From the NCBI RefSeq assembly GCF_029407905.1, contig NC_073635.1, forward strand, positions 35,269,501-35,333,500: 64,000 bases of DNA. The letters are read 5' to 3'. Positions within the stretch are counted from its first letter, which is position 1. Each line of letters starts with the position of its first letter. Below, piece after piece: positions 1 to 11,619 of the stretch. Under the pieces are notes generated by a model. The model did not search any database, was not told the origin of the DNA, and saw only the letters and a program-made list of their open reading frames with translations. Position numbers and translations under genes: made by a program. The DNA comes from Bubalus kerabau. Its lineage: Eukaryota > Chordata > Mammalia > Artiodactyla > Bovidae.

Positions 1-357
1 CTCCTTTACTAAAGTGGCAATTTAGATATTATTTTTAAAACCAGGAGAACAGAACAAACGTGCTTATGTGAATTTTTGCTTGAGAATTTTTAAATGTTCT
101 TGCTCTCAAATAAAATTGAATTCTTTCTGGATGGAAATGTTTGTTGTTCACTACATACGTAGGTCTGTGAAGCTGTGGGATGTCAGCCATATTTTTAATG
201 ATGTAGATGCCGCGCACTGTGGAGGTGCCTGTGACCTGGCAGTAAGATGCACAACTCCAGATGCGACCTGTTGACATTCTTCCCGGATGCACTCAGTTGG
301 AGAACGCCTCCTGACTTCACCTGAGTGAGATGCTGATAGTCTCAATTTAGGGTCATT
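1..357. other. Unique sequence, nothing recognised
   Basis: No repeat, exon signal or RNA gene is recognised here. Short open frames on both strands have no protein-like features. Confidence 0.4.
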
Positions 358-365
358 AGAGAAGA

Positions 366-645
366 CAGCCAGAGAAGGCAATGGCACCCTATTCCAGTAC
401 TCTTGCCTGGAAAATCCCATGGATGGAGGAGCCTGGTAGGCTCTAGTCCATGGGGTCGCTAAGAGTTGGACATGAGTGAGTGACTTTACTTTCACTTTTC
501 ACTTTCATGCGTTGGAGAAGGAAATGGCAACCCACTCCAGTGTTGTTGCCTGGAGAATCCCAGGGACAGGGGACCCTGGTGGGCTGCCATCTATGGGGTC
601 GCACAGTGTCGGACACGACTGAAGCAACTTAGCAGCAGCAGCAGC
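366..645 (+). mobile_element. Bov-A2 SINE
   Basis: Two BovB-derived monomers in tandem: the first holds tactcttgcctggaaaatcc, the second tgttgcctggagaatcccag, joined by an actttcacttttcactttc linker. It ends in a (CAG)n tail. A duplicated agagaaga lies at 358-365 and 646-653, consistent with a target-site duplication. Bov-A2 is a non-coding ruminant SINE moved by BovB enzymes (family knowledge). Confidence 0.93.
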
Positions 646-960
646 AGAGAAGATGGCAGCAGGTGTTCTATTCCTATCGGCCTGATGAGTTCTTCATGAA
701 TAATGTCGGTCAATTTTTTTCCAATGGTGAATCAACTTTGTGTGTCTAGAATATGTTCAGCTGGCTCACTCATATTACCCCCACCTTTATACATGACTGG
801 ATTTAGCTTGTGAATATTTTAAGAGTTTTGCATCTATGTTCATACAAGAGATAGACTAATTTAGATAAATGAGTCCTGAGTCATTGACTAATGCACACTG
901 TTGTCTTCCTTTTAAGGTAAGCTTTGCTGGTCAGGTGCTTACCCAAGAACTTTATCTGCA
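646..960. other. Unique sequence, nothing recognised
   Basis: AT-rich sequence without a recognisable repeat, exon signal or RNA gene. Confidence 0.4.
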
Positions 961-972
961 CCATCTCACTTA

Positions 973-1185
973 GGCATGCATGCATGTTAAGTTGCTTCAG
1001 TCGTGTCCAACTCTTTGCGACCCCATGGACTGTAGCCCGCCAGGCTTCTCTGTCCATGGGATTCTCCAGCAAAGAATCCTAGAATGGGTGGACATTGCCT
1101 CCTCCAGGGGATCTTCCAGACCCAGGGATCAAACCCTCATCTCTTACTACTCCTGCACTGGAAGGTGGATTCTTTATCACTAGCG
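973..1185 (-). mobile_element. Bov-tA SINE with perfect 12-bp TSD
   Basis: On the minus strand it reads as a tRNA-Glu-like head followed by the BovB-type body (on plus: tctttgcgaccccatggact). The target-site duplication ccatctcactta is perfect at 961-972 and 1186-1197, so the boundaries are exact. The 3' side on plus is preceded by a short gcatgcatgcatg run. Confidence 0.95.
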
Positions 1186-1214
1186 CCATCTCACTTAATC
1201 TTTTAATAAAACAA

Positions 1215-1380
1215 TGAGAGCCCTGGTTTGCTGAAGAGCAAACAGAGAGGTGAAGTAACTCCATCAAGGGCCAAGCTGGATGGAGGAGGAGTCCAGAGTC
1301 CACCCCAGAGTGTGTCCCAGTGCTCACTCCCCCTCCCTGCCTGAGGCTCCTTGCTGTGGGCTTGGACCGCTGCTCTTTCT
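1215..1380 (-). repeat. Probable MIR fragment (antisense)
   Basis: The stretch around 1236-1285, with acagagaggtgaagtaactc, resembles the reverse of the MIR core that normally reads cagagaggttaagtaacttg. It is diverged and the ends are uncertain. MIR is an ancient tRNA-derived mammalian SINE. Confidence 0.5.
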
Positions 1381-2600
1381 ACTCTGTTGAACCGACTCCT
1401 TGGCTCGTGTAGTTTCCATTTTTCTCCATTTCTAGTAAATGCCTTCACCATCAAAATTTCCTTGATTGATGCTTTGTCCAAATTCTGTGTTTTGATATAT
1501 GGTGTTCTATTCTCACTCATTTCTGAATAGCCTTTAATTTTAATTTTGAGTTTCTTTTTATCTTGAGTCATTTAGAAGAGCGATTCAACATTTCTCAGTA
1601 GGAAGTTTCTTTAGGGCTAGGCTTTAGTTGTTTACCGTCTGGTTTTGTGACCCTTTAATCAGAACTTGGGCTGTATGATTTCTGCTTTGGGACTTCGGAA
1701 GGCATTTTTTGGTAACCTCACATCTGGCTTATTATTGCAACTGTTATATGATGTTTGAAAAGAATGTTTAGTTGCAATTTGTTTGGTACACAATTCTCTC
1801 TCTATATATATATGTATGATATATGTATATCATACCAAGTTGGATGTTTGTGGTATTCAAATTCTTCATATTGTTTTTTCAGTATGACTTTGCTGTTTTC
1901 TGAGACAGGTTTTTTTCCTCCCTAATTCTAGTCTTCTCAGTTTCTTTGTATTTTTTGAAAGTATTTCCTTTCTGTATTTCAATGCGATGCTGTTCAGTCC
2001 TTGAGTTTTTTTGCCTTTTGAATGCAGGTGCCTTTGTCAACATAAAGCATTTGCCTTCATCACACTCAGTGTTTGAGTCCTGTATTCAGTTTTGTCAAAT
2101 ATATATTTCTCTAAGCCATTTTTCATGTTTTTAGCAGTTATATGGCCTGTCTTTGCCCATCTCTTCCTTTTCAGATTTCCAAGTCATAAACACATCTGCT
2201 AAGAGAGCAGATCTTAAAAGTGTTTAATCACAAGAAAAAAAATTAACTGTTCACGATGACAGATGTTAACTAGACTTACCCGGGTGGTCATTCACAACAT
2301 AACAAATAGCAAATTATGTCGTACATCTGAAACTAGTATATCATTATGTGTCAATTATACCTCAGTAAAAAAATATGATTGCATCCTGCTTTAGCATACT
2401 CTGTTCCATTATTTAAAAAAAGATCATACTTAAATCTTTTGTTTTTATTTTTAAAATATTTTTAGAGTTTTAAAAAGTTTTTCATATTTTAAACTTCAAA
2501 TAATCTAGAAGTTAATTTTGAATATGATATGTAATACGTGGCCAACATTTTCCCCAGATAAGTGGTCATTTCTGGCAACATAATGAGATTTATGTGTTTT
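1381..2600. other. Unique AT-rich sequence with a short TA run
   Basis: No gene or clear repeat. It holds a degenerate (TA)n/(TATG)n run near 1800-1835. A splice-acceptor-like tract near 2160-2175 has no matching donor nearby. Confidence 0.4.
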
Positions 2601-2603
2601 TGC

Positions 2604-2620
2604 ACATATATATATATATA
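2604..2620. repeat. (TA)n microsatellite
   Basis: Pure TA dinucleotides directly abut the 5' end of a BovB/SINE 3' fragment. Confidence 0.85.
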
Positions 2621-2698
2621 GTGGAGGACAGAGGAGCCTGGCGTGTTGCAGCCCATGCGGTCGTAAAGAGTCAGACTCGACTTAGTGACTGAACAACA
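2621..2698 (+). mobile_element. Bov SINE / BovB 3'-end fragment
   Basis: Only the last ~78 bp of the shared Bov-tA/BovB tail are present, from gaggacagaggagcctgg to gactgaacaac. The 5' part is missing, so SINE and LINE origin cannot be separated. Confidence 0.85.
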
Positions 2699-2865
2699 CT
2701 ATTTTTCACTTATTCTTTATGCTAAAGCAGACCCTGCAAATTTATTTTGTAACAATTTCATATGATCATCACGTTGTCTGTTATTATATATTCATTGCTT
2801 TTTAAAATGACCAAAAATGATATATGTTACTTATTTTTAACACATTAAATAATGGTTTATTCAAA

Positions 2866-3062
2866 AGCACATGCTGGAATCACATAGATCTGGGTTTGGA
2901 TTTTGACTCTACCTCTGCCTACCTATGCAATCTCTGTGGGTTATTTAACCTGTCTCTACTCAGTGTATTCACTTGTGGAAATGTTTTAAATGAATATTTG
3001 TCTTGAAGGTTTGCAGTGACATTTACAGGAAAGAAGTAGATACAACACTTAGCACAGAGCTC
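2866..3062 (+). repeat. MIR SINE
   Basis: The order of blocks follows MIR: gatctgggtttggattttga, then ctctgtgggttatttaacct, then a 3' part with acttagcacagagctcagg. It is strongly diverged, as expected for a pre-eutherian element. Confidence 0.65.
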
Positions 3063-3124
3063 AGGTTTTATTTATCAGTAGACATGACATCATAATTTTT
3101 TATTCCTGGATTTTTGAATTTATT

Positions 3125-3580
3125 TTCTTATTTATTTTATTGAAGTATAGTTGATTCACAATGTTGTTAATTACTATTGTACAGCAAAATGAACAGTTAT
3201 ATGTACATTCTTTTTAAAATATTCTTTTCCATTATGGTTTATCATAAGATTTTTTTAAATGTGAGTAAAATTGCTTTAGAATGTTGTGTTGGTTTCTGCT
3301 GTACAACAGTGCAAATCAGCTGTATGTGTACATATGGCCTCTCCCTCCCACCCCTCCATCCCACCCCTCTAGGGTGTCACGGAGCACTGAGCTGAGCTCC
3401 CTGTGCTATATAGCAGCTTCCCACTGGCTATTCTACACATGGGAGTGTATATATGTCAATGTTACCCTCTCAATTCTTCCCCCTCTCCTTCCCTCACTGT
3501 GTGCACATATCTGTTCTCTACATGTGTGTCTCTGTTCCTGCCCTACAAATAGGTTCATCAGTACCATTTTTCTATAATTT
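3125..3580 (-). mobile_element. L1 3'UTR fragment(s), antisense
   Basis: Contains the reverse of the artiodactyl L1 3'UTR: tattgaagtatagttgattc, then a second start at attgctttagaatgttgtgt, followed by ctgagctccctgtgctatat. The two similar starts 140 bp apart suggest two overlapping L1 tails or an internal duplication. Confidence 0.8.
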
Positions 3581-4896
3581 TTGCAGTAGTAATCAAAAGG
3601 GCATTTGACTTATTTTAACAGTATTAATTGAATTAGAATATTCCCAAGCCTGGGTTGTTTGCCCCCGTGCCCACTTGGCGTCATCAGTAGGCAGATGACA
3701 TGGAGAAACTCAGCTGTATCTTGTGAAAGATTTGCAGGACTGCAGCCTTGTAATACCAGGAGGTGATGCAGTGCTTTAAATGGGGTCTGGAGTCTGAAAT
3801 ACTGGGTTCAGTAGTACACACAGCTGATGTTTCTAACACAGGGGTCTGGAATTGGAAATACTGTGTTCACGAGCACACACAGCTGTGATTTCTAACACAA
3901 TCACAGAAAATACACTTTGTTGGTAGGTACATATGCATACACCAGGCATCCTTTAGTCCATTTCTCTGAGATTCGTTGTGTCTGTTGGTGAGAGATTTGC
4001 ACTTTGAATATGCAGACATGGACTCAAGTTTGAGATTTGACCATAGACTGGATGAAATTTTTGATGTAGAACTTACTTTGCAAAAGCTACCTACCAGTTT
4101 ACACAGACTCATATGTTCAAAGAAAGACGTTATCTTTAGTATGTTTTTAAGTTGTATCTGTTTATCTCTCTATGTATTCGTATACAAGTATCTATATATA
4201 AGGATAATTTTGAAGAATTTTTAGTGGTATTGTGAGAGTATGACAGTTTTCACAGTGATAAAACCAAATCGAATAATTTCTGAAAGAACAGTATTTCTGA
4301 CGTTTAATCCTCTCCCTGCCTGATTCCTAATATGTTACAAGCCTTATTACCCTTTTCATGACTTACCTCTAGTCAGTATATAATTTATTTTTCTCTTGCC
4401 CTTTTATAGAGCTAGCATTATCTACAATGAAAGCCCTGGTTTAATTAGTGTTTAGTTTGACTTTTCACCAGAAGCCAGTGATATAAAAGAGTGTAGCAAA
4501 GTTTTAATTATTATTTTTTGTGTTGTTTTGTTTTATTTTGTTACTGAAAATGTTCTAGTGATGCCAATCCCTTACAGCTTCAGTATTTTAATCACTTTTT
4601 GGCTTCTTTCTTCCAGGAAATGGAAAGAGCATGTTAGAAAAGTTTCTTCTAAACCAACTTTTTGTATACAACCTTTAGACAATTAAAGTTCTAAAGTCTT
4701 TCAAGAGACACTGTAATTGTCCAAGAAAGTATGATGTCTCAAAGTCTTTTGGCAAATTAATTATTTGCTTTCTGATCATTCTTTTGGAGTAATATTTCTT
4801 ATTAAGGCCATTCATTGCAAGGTTGGAACTAAGTCTGTCCTGAATCAATAAACTGTGTACACAGGTTACACCAATTTTGTCTTGCATTTTAGTTTC
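3581..4896. other. Unique sequence with a 59-bp tandem duplication
   Basis: Apart from the duplication at 3782-3899, no repeat family or exon is recognised. A pyrimidine tract ending cttccag near 4615 has no convincing donor downstream. Confidence 0.4.
3782..3899. repeat. 59-bp tandem duplication
   Basis: Two diverged head-to-tail units, 3782-3840 and 3841-3899, each start ggggtctgga and end tttctaacaca. They share cacacagctg. Most positions match, with scattered substitutions and small shifts. Confidence 0.88.
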
Positions 4897-4910
4897 TTTT
4901 CCACAACTAG

Positions 4911-5146
4911 GCTTCCCAGGAGGCACTAGTGGTAAAGAACCTGCCTGCCAATGCAGGAGACGTAATAGATGCGGGTTCAATCCCTGGGTCAGGGAAGATT
5001 CCCTGGAGGAGGGCATGCAACCCACTCCAGCATTCTTGCCTGGAGAATCCCATGGACAGAGGAGCCTGGTGGGCCACAGTCCAGTGGATTGCAGAGTCTG
5101 ACTCCACTGAAATATCTTATTCAATAGAAATCGACAAACACTTTCA
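4911..5146 (+). mobile_element. Bov-tA SINE with perfect 14-bp TSD
   Basis: Starts at gcttcccaggaggcactag, the tRNA-like head, with a B-box-like gggttcaatccctgg, then the BovB-type body. The target duplication ttttccacaactag is perfect at 4897-4910 and 5147-5160. The open frames across it are SINE readings, not genes. Confidence 0.95.
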
Positions 5147-5245
5147 TTTTCCACAACTAGAGTTTATTGTAGCGTCCATAACTTTCTTAGAACATGTGTC
5201 CTTTGAGCCACGCTAAGCTTTAAATCCTTCTGAAGCACACTAGCA

Positions 5246-5370
5246 TGTGTGATCAGTCTCTCAGTCATGTCTGACGCTTTGCGACCCCATGGACTGTAGC
5301 CCACCAGGTTTCTCTGTCCATGGAATTTACAGGCAAGAATACTGGAGTGGGTTGCCATTCCCTCCTCCAG
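5246..5370 (-). mobile_element. Truncated Bov-tA SINE
   Basis: The plus strand reads tctctcagtcatgtctgacg through gggttgccattccctcctcc and then stops before the tRNA-like head. It is therefore 5'-truncated in its own orientation. Confidence 0.9.
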
Positions 5371-5487
5371 AATACGCAATTGGAGATGCCAAGGAATTGG
5401 AGATGTCAGGAAGTAGGTCTGGAACTCAGAAGCCTACTCTCACTGAAGACGTCAGGTAGGACTTGTCTACTGAGAGGGGAATGTATT

Positions 5488-5890
5488 TTTCTTCTTGCTG
5501 CTGTCACAAACCACCACAAACCTGTTGGCTCAAAGCAATGCATATTTATCATCTTACAGTTTTGGATGTCATCAATCCGAAAAAAGCTTACCTGAGCTGC
5601 TGTCGACATGTCAGCAGGCCGGCCCCCCTGCTGGTGGCTCCAGAGAAGTGTGTGTCTATTCTGGCTCTGGAGGCTGCCTGTCTTCCTCAGCTCGTGGACC
5701 GTCCTCCATCCTCACACCATCCAGGAAGGAGCCCCCACTCTCTCCCCAACCAACACCCTTGCTTCTGTCATTACATCACCTCCTCTGATTCTGACCCAGA
5801 GAATTTCAGACAGTCTCCCCATCTTGAGAGTCTTAACCATATCTGCAAAGTCCCTTTTGCCGTGTAAAGCAATGTATTACCTTCCACAGT
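5488..5890 (-). mobile_element. MaLR-type LTR (MLT1-like), antisense
   Basis: The plus strand begins ttgctgctgtcacaaaccac, includes ctctgattctgacccagag and ends atctgcaaagtcccttttgc. These match in order the reverse of MLT1-type LTRs, which read from GACTTTGCAGATG to CACTAAGTTTGTGGT. The open frames of 90-134 codons are readings of this relic. Confidence 0.72.
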
Positions 5891-5905
5891 GGTAAGCATC
5901 TTTGG

Positions 5906-6122
5906 GGTTTGTGCATGCATGCTCAGCAGCTCGGTGGTGTCGGACTCTCTGCAACCCCAAAGACTGTAACCCACCAGGTTCCTCTGTTCATGGGATTCTC
6001 CAGGCAAGAATACTGGAGTGGGTAGCCATTTCCTACTCCAGCGAATCTTCTTGACCCAGGGATCGAACCCGCATCTTCTGCATTGCAGGCAGATTCTTTA
6101 CCACTGGGTCACCTGGGAAGCC
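5906..6122 (-). mobile_element. Bov-tA SINE
   Basis: The plus strand reads gctcagcagctcggtggtgt through caccactgggtcacctggga... to the reverse of the tRNA-like head. A short duplication ctttgg flanks it at 5900-5905 and 6123-6128. Confidence 0.93.
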
Positions 6123-6128
6123 CTTTGG

Positions 6129-6852
6129 ATTCTAATTATTTGGAGTTTAGAATACACATTATATATTCACAGTCTACTTTCATTGAGAATACATTTTGCG
6201 GCACTCACACCAGCAGGTCGGATTTCAAACCACAGAAACTGCCTCTTGGATGGGCAAGTTATCAGTTAGTCTGGTGAAGGGCAGAGTGGAAGGAGAGCAG
6301 TGAAACCACAGATGGGAAGGTAGTTTCCTTTCTCTTGTGCTTCATTGGATAACATATCAGTTGTGTTTTACATAAAATTGTTTTAGCCTTAAATGTTTTC
6401 TATAAGAGTCCAATGAATGAGCCTCATGCATCTTATAAACTAGCTGAACCTTGGAAGTAATAAGGTAAGTGATGTCTTTTCTATCCTTAAGTTCCTGTCT
6501 CTGGTGCTTGCATCCTCAGTTACTTTGGTTTTACTCATGCCTGTTGGCTACGATCACTCTATGGACTGAGTGATCAGGAGGGCAAACACGCTCAGTGCTA
6601 GCCCAGTGCATCACACATCAGACCTCTGACTCCGGGTGGCAGGGGTGTCTCTGTGGTGTGTGTGGTTTAGTTTCACAATTGAAATGGTATCAAGGAGTTC
6701 CAGACCATTCAGTGGCAACTTCTGTGTGTTCATTCTGGGTAGGAAACAAAACATCAAAAAATGAGGAAGTCAAGGACTCATGATGAGGACAACATTGGAC
6801 TTGAGATGCTGTTTGTGTCGTTGAATGTCAGAGACTTTGACAAGTCCATGTA
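6129..6852. other. Unique sequence, nothing recognised
   Basis: No repeat or exon with paired splice signals is recognised. Confidence 0.4.
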
Positions 6853-7065
6853 GTCTTCTTTAATTGGAGGATAGTTGCTTTACAATGTTGTGTTAGTTTC
6901 TGCTGTGAATGAGCTCTAAGTATACACATATCCCCTCCGTCTTGGACCTCCGTCTCCTCCCTTCCCCTCTAACCCTCCAGGTCATCACAGAGCACCGAGC
7001 TGAGCTCCATGTGCTGTACAGCAGCTCCCCACTAGCTGTTTGCTTGATACATAGCCTTCTTAAGG
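6853..7065 (-). mobile_element. L1 3'UTR fragment, antisense
   Basis: Starts tctttaattggaggatagtt and continues to gagctgagctccatgtgctg, the reverse of the end of the artiodactyl L1 3'UTR. Only about 210 bp remain, so it is strongly 5'-truncated. Confidence 0.85.
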
Positions 7066-7117
7066 TGTTAAACTGGCTGTTCTCGGAGAAACCTTCTAGC
7101 CCTGGATTATATACCCA

Positions 7118-7190
7118 AAGAAAGAAAATAAGAAAGAAAGATAGGGAAAAAAAGAAAAGAGAGAAGAAAGGAAAGAAAGAAAAACAATAG
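7118..7190. repeat. Purine-rich (GAAA)n tract
   Basis: Almost pure A/G on the plus strand, built of degenerate aaag and gaaag units. It may have grown from a SINE or LINE A-tail, but no body is attached. Confidence 0.85.
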
Positions 7191-8703
7191 ACCCTGGAAG
7201 GACCTCCTTGTAGTAAACCTGAAACTAATGATAGACATACCTCTGAGTCAGGAAACGTCTCCATACAGAGGATCACCTGCAAGGTTAACTTCTGCAGACC
7301 TTTGCTTTCTGTTTCGCAGGGCGTCTGTGTCTTTGAAAACATCATGCATCTTTATGATCAACTGCTGCTGTTACTTTCCTCTCCTCCTTCTTTTTGTGAG
7401 ACAGGAAAATGAGATGCCTAACTGCGAGAGGCATTCAGGTGGAAAACAATTACATGATCTTATCTGAATCTGACAGCCCTTTTTATATGACTACCAGACT
7501 ATATAGCTCCTGTTATTGTGAGATTATTTGTTCTTACATGTTTGTTCAAATTTTATTTAATGCTTTGTCAGTTTTTAATATCAGAATGAATCACAGAAAA
7601 AATTAAATAAGCACACTTAAGGGAAATAAGCTAACAGATGTCTTTGTGAACTCTTAGGTGGCCATTATGGAATTTGCAGAAGGTTATCTACCATTTGTAT
7701 CATTGAACAAAATAACAGCAGATGATGTAGCCTGGACAGAAAATGGAATCGACTGGAAAGGAACTATAAATTTTGAAAATAAAATAACAGAAGCAAGATG
7801 ATATAGAAAGAGAGTTATCCTGAAAAGCCTGAGAATTAAAAATGCGTGCTAAAACGGACAAATGCACATGTACACACAGAACCAAAGTATATACTCTTTA
7901 CAACACACATAGTAATACAGAATACATTTAATGAAAGTATCAAAGCAAGTGTTGACTTCGTCTTTAAGGCAGTAGCACCGGCCTGTGTGGGCACCTGTCT
8001 CCACCTGAGAAAGTGTGGCAGCTGGTCACCCAGGTGACCTTCATCTGAGAGTCTTCCCAGGCAGTGCTTCTTAAAGTCATTTGTTCTTTTATTTTCTAAA
8101 TGTTGATGTGGCATCACAAGAATGCATGTAAATCAAGCACAAATGCATCGATTTCTGAAGGATGCTATTCTCTCTTATGACTAGAGTGATTTTTCATCTA
8201 TCTGTACCCAGTAAAATGATTCCATTGTTATAAATTGTTTCTGAAGACCCTGAGCAATTCAACACCTGAATAATTCAAGAGTAGTTTTCAAGAGTAATTC
8301 AGGAGTAAAGAGATAAATGTAGGGTAGGTAGTATGCTTTTACAGAGCTAGAAATCTGAAATTGATGTGTACAGGCACGTTGCTATGGCATTTATTTTGCA
8401 GCCATATCACCAGTATTTTTTTCATCATTCCTGCCTGATACATAGTGATTTGCTTTGCTATACAAAGCTTTGCTTCTCTAATGTTGCTTTTAATTTTCAA
8501 AGTTTTCTAACCTTAACTGAAAACTATTTGATTCTTTTTTATTGATTTATCTGGCTATTAATCCTTTATTTGGGGGGTTTATTTTTCCAATCTCATATTG
8601 GCACCACCATTTAATGTACATTTAATAACATTATTGTCGTGTATAAAATTACTTAAAATTTTATGTTTTGTGAATATTAAAAAAAGCCATAGTCCCTAAA
8701 TCA
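7191..8703. other. Unique sequence, nothing recognised
   Basis: A pyrimidine-rich run near 7365-7405 followed by an AG resembles an acceptor, but internal AGs and a weak donor make an exon unlikely. Confidence 0.4.
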
Positions 8704-8755
8704 GGCTTCCCAGGTGGCTCAGTGGTAAGAAATCTTCAGGAGATGGAGGTTCAGT
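8704..8755 (+). mobile_element. Bov-tA SINE head fragment
   Basis: Only the tRNA-like 5' head is present (ggcttcccaggtggctcagt, then ggagatggaggttcagtcac). The BovB-type body is absent, so this is a 3'-truncated or deleted copy. Confidence 0.75.
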
Positions 8756-8934
8756 CACTTTTTGGATGTTCTCTTCCATGCTGCAGGGTGAGAATTCTCT
8801 TTCTGATCAAATGATTTTTCCTCTGTGGGTAAAATAAGGAAGGATAGATTTTACTGACTACATGATAGTCATGATCCAGGGCTGCCCCCGTCAGGACCTA
8901 TAGCACATTCATAGCCAGTTCAGTATTGAGGTGA

Positions 8935-9140
8935 GAGCAAAGACTTTGACATTTAACAGCCTAGATTTAAATCAGAGCTAGGATTTACCCAAGCTGATTT
9001 TTCTGTCTCACTTTTCTCTGTGATGTTTAACTAATGCAATTTAAATCATGAGATTGCAATTTAAATCATGAGATTGTTATGAGGATTCGATGAGGTAAGA
9101 AAATGTATAAAATGTCTAGTTCTCTGACCACTTGGTAATA
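8935..9140 (+). repeat. Probable MIR fragment
   Basis: The last part, attgttatgaggattcgatg then tgtataaaatgtctagttct, follows the 3' half of MIR. The first part is much diverged. It carries the 20-bp tandem duplication at 9035-9075. Confidence 0.55.
9035..9075. repeat. 20-bp tandem duplication
   Basis: The unit gcaatttaaatcatgagatt occurs twice in direct succession without a mismatch. Confidence 0.95.
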
Positions 9141-9197
9141 GGTAGTTGACAGACAGTTGTTGACATTACATAACTATGCTCAAGTATTCTCAAGACA

Positions 9198-9353
9198 GGC
9201 TTCCTTGGTGGCTCAGACAGTAAAGAATCTGCCTGCAAGTCAGGAAAACTTGGTTCAATCTCTGGGTTGGGAAGATCCCCTGCAGAAGGAAATGGCAACC
9301 CACTCCAGTATTCTTGCCTGGAGAATCCCATGGACAGAGGAGCCTGGAGGGCT
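9198..9353 (+). mobile_element. Bov-tA SINE, 3' end missing
   Basis: Runs from ggcttccttggtggctcaga to gacagaggagcctggagggc, then stops abruptly where the usual ccatggggtcgcaaagagtc tail should follow. A later deletion is the simplest reading. Confidence 0.92.
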
Positions 9354-9375
9354 TTTTATGAGAAATAAGTAACAT

Positions 9376-10458
9376 ATCTATGCCACGCTTCTCTCTCCAT
9401 TGTTTTCCTTTTCCTGACTACAGGTTTTACAAGTTTAAAAAAGCTAGAATGTATCTTCACAGAAGGGATTTTTCCCATCTTGTAACTAGTATCGACTGTT
9501 ATACTCTGCCTTTCTTCCACATAGCAGGAGCTCCTAGCAGCAGTATTTATCCAATGCTGTCCTTCCCAGATTAAATGTTTTATGACCTGTCATCTCCAGT
9601 CTTCAGGTGCCAAGGGCATCCCATCAATGACTTAGGACAGGAATTTCACAGAAGAGGGGGAAAGATATGAGTCAAGAGGGTTCATCCTAACTGTGTTAGT
9701 GTGAATTCTTGAAGCATTTTCTTGTGAGCCTGCACAGACATTTATAGCCATGGGGTGAAAATAGAGGGTTTTCTTGGATTGAAAATTGAAGCAAAATGAC
9801 GATTTCATTTTAAACTTGCTATTTCCAGTCATTTTATCAAATGCAGGAAGAAGTAAATTCTTTCCTATTTCTAGCAGCCATATAGCAGTTCTATGGATCA
9901 GAGTACTCTTTATGAAAATACATAATGGTAGGGCATTTAAAATCTATTTTACCATGAGGAAATTTTGTGCAATAGCTTGCTTGCCTTTTTCTAAAAACAG
10001 CTGTGACCTTTTGCATTCAGCCATCTCTTCTGCATCAGGGTTTTTAAAACCTTGCCCTTAGCCATGAATTGCTAAGGATAAATGTTATTCCTGCTATTTC
10101 TAACCAGAACCCTCCACCTACACTCACTATTCATTTGAATAATTCACAGCTTCCTTACCTATGCAAATTTGAGGGAAACTGTCACAATAGGAAAGATATA
10201 ATTTTGTGTGTGCATTTTCTGTTTTGATGTGCATTCTTTTTTTGCAGCGTTTTATTTAATTTCAAAAATGGAAAAATTTCAAGAATAGTGACCTATTTAT
10301 CATTCTTTCTCTGGAGACAGATGTAGTAGATAGAGATAATTCAGTATAGAGACAACATTCACTTTTCTTGAACCATTTCAGAGTAAGCAGAAGATACTGT
10401 GCCCTTTTGTCACTAAATTCTTTGTGTAGATTTCCTAAGAACAAGGACAGATGATTAT
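9376..10458. other. Unique sequence, nothing recognised
   Basis: No repeat family or exon signal pair seen. Confidence 0.4.
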
Positions 10459-10471
10459 GTAACCAAATTAT

Positions 10472-10680
10472 GTAAATGCTCAGACTAAGTTGTGTCCATC
10501 TCTTTGTGACCCCTTGGACTATGGACCACCAGGCTCCTCTGCCCATGGAATTTTCCAGGCAAGAATACTGGAGTGGGTGGCCATTTCCTTCTCCAGGGGA
10601 TCTTTCCAACCCAGGGATTGAACCCACATCCCCTACATTGGCAGGCAGATTCTTTACCACTGAGCCACCTGGGAAGCCCT
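10472..10680 (-). mobile_element. Bov-tA SINE with 13-bp TSD
   Basis: The plus strand ends with the reversed head, gagccacctgggaagccct. The flanks gtaaccaaattat (10459-10471) and gtagccaaattat (10681-10693) match at 12 of 13 bases. Confidence 0.95.
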
Positions 10681-10693
10681 GTAGCCAAATTAT

Positions 10694-11268
10694 AATGATG
10701 AAGATCAGGACACTTAATTGGCAGTCCAGGTTCAGATTTCATCAGCTGTCCTTTTATACCTGTTTTATTCCTGTTCCGGATCCTATCAAGGAGTTATAGA
10801 GTTATCCTATCCAGACACTGCACTGAGTGGGTTATGGAACTGCCACTTGTGAAGGCAATATATCTGTCCTGACCTCTGGGCAGATTTCGTGTGGATAATG
10901 CCACTGCAAAGCTCTGTCCTTGAGTATGTCTCATGGAAGAATGTTGGGATACCCACCAAGGAAGTATCTCTCCAGATGCACTTGATGGAATCTGACCTGA
11001 AGCCTATTTCGTGATGAATGAAGTCTTGTTGAGGTGGAGTCCTGAGTCATGATCCCATGATATTAGTACAGGTACAATGGCATGTATGCCAAAATAAAAC
11101 CAAAGCTGTCTTTCTGTGGCTCACTCTCAAGACATTTGTATAAGAGTTGGGGTAGTCTGGAGATTGAGCACACAGAGAGATTGGGCGGGATGTTCTGATG
11201 TTGACTCTCTATAGAAAAGGACACGTCTACTCCTGCATGTTAATTAATGTAGTATAGCTGCCCGTTAA
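10694..11268. other. Unique sequence, nothing recognised
   Basis: No repeat family or exon signal pair seen. Confidence 0.4.
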
Positions 11269-11280
11269 CAATTTGAGTTT

Positions 11281-11488
11281 GTTATTGTTGTTTCACTGAA
11301 TTGTGTCTGACTCCTTGCGACCCCATGGATTCCATCCCCCAGGTTCCTCTGTCCATGGGATTCTTCAGGTAAGAATACTGGAGTGGGTTGCCATGCCCTC
11401 CTCCATGGGATCTTCCCAACTTAGGGATAGAATCTGTGTTTCCAGCATTGTCAGGCAAATTCTTTATCACTGAGCCACCAGGGAAGCC
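11281..11488 (-). mobile_element. Bov-tA SINE with 12-bp TSD
   Basis: Flanked by caatttgagttt (11269-11280) and caatctgagttt (11489-11500), 11 of 12 matching. The plus strand carries ccttgcgaccccatggattc and ends gccaccagggaagccca. Confidence 0.95.
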
Positions 11489-11619
11489 CAATCTGAGTTT
11501 ACCTTAGTGATAATATTTCAGACAAGACTTGTAAATACATATATCATATGTAACATCTTGTCAGGGGTTTTATATAGACTATATACAATTTTATATATAA
11601 TATCTCATTAATGTTATTA

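Noticed and set aside
640..650. (CAG)n runs at Bov-A2 ends as CRISPR-like or trinucleotide disease-type repeats
   Set aside because: They are the normal 3' ends of Bov-A2 elements; there are no spacers between uniform repeats.
4675..5154. 159-codon minus-strand frame
   Set aside because: Its first half is an antisense reading of a Bov-tA and it crosses the TSD into unique DNA. No domain or splice support.
5463..5895. Three overlapping plus-strand frames of 95-134 codons
   Set aside because: All are readings of an antisense MaLR LTR; three frames open together reflect C-rich composition.
7364..7440. Exon-like segment with acceptor and a cattcag|gtggaa donor
   Set aside because: Several AGs interrupt the acceptor tract and the donor is poor.
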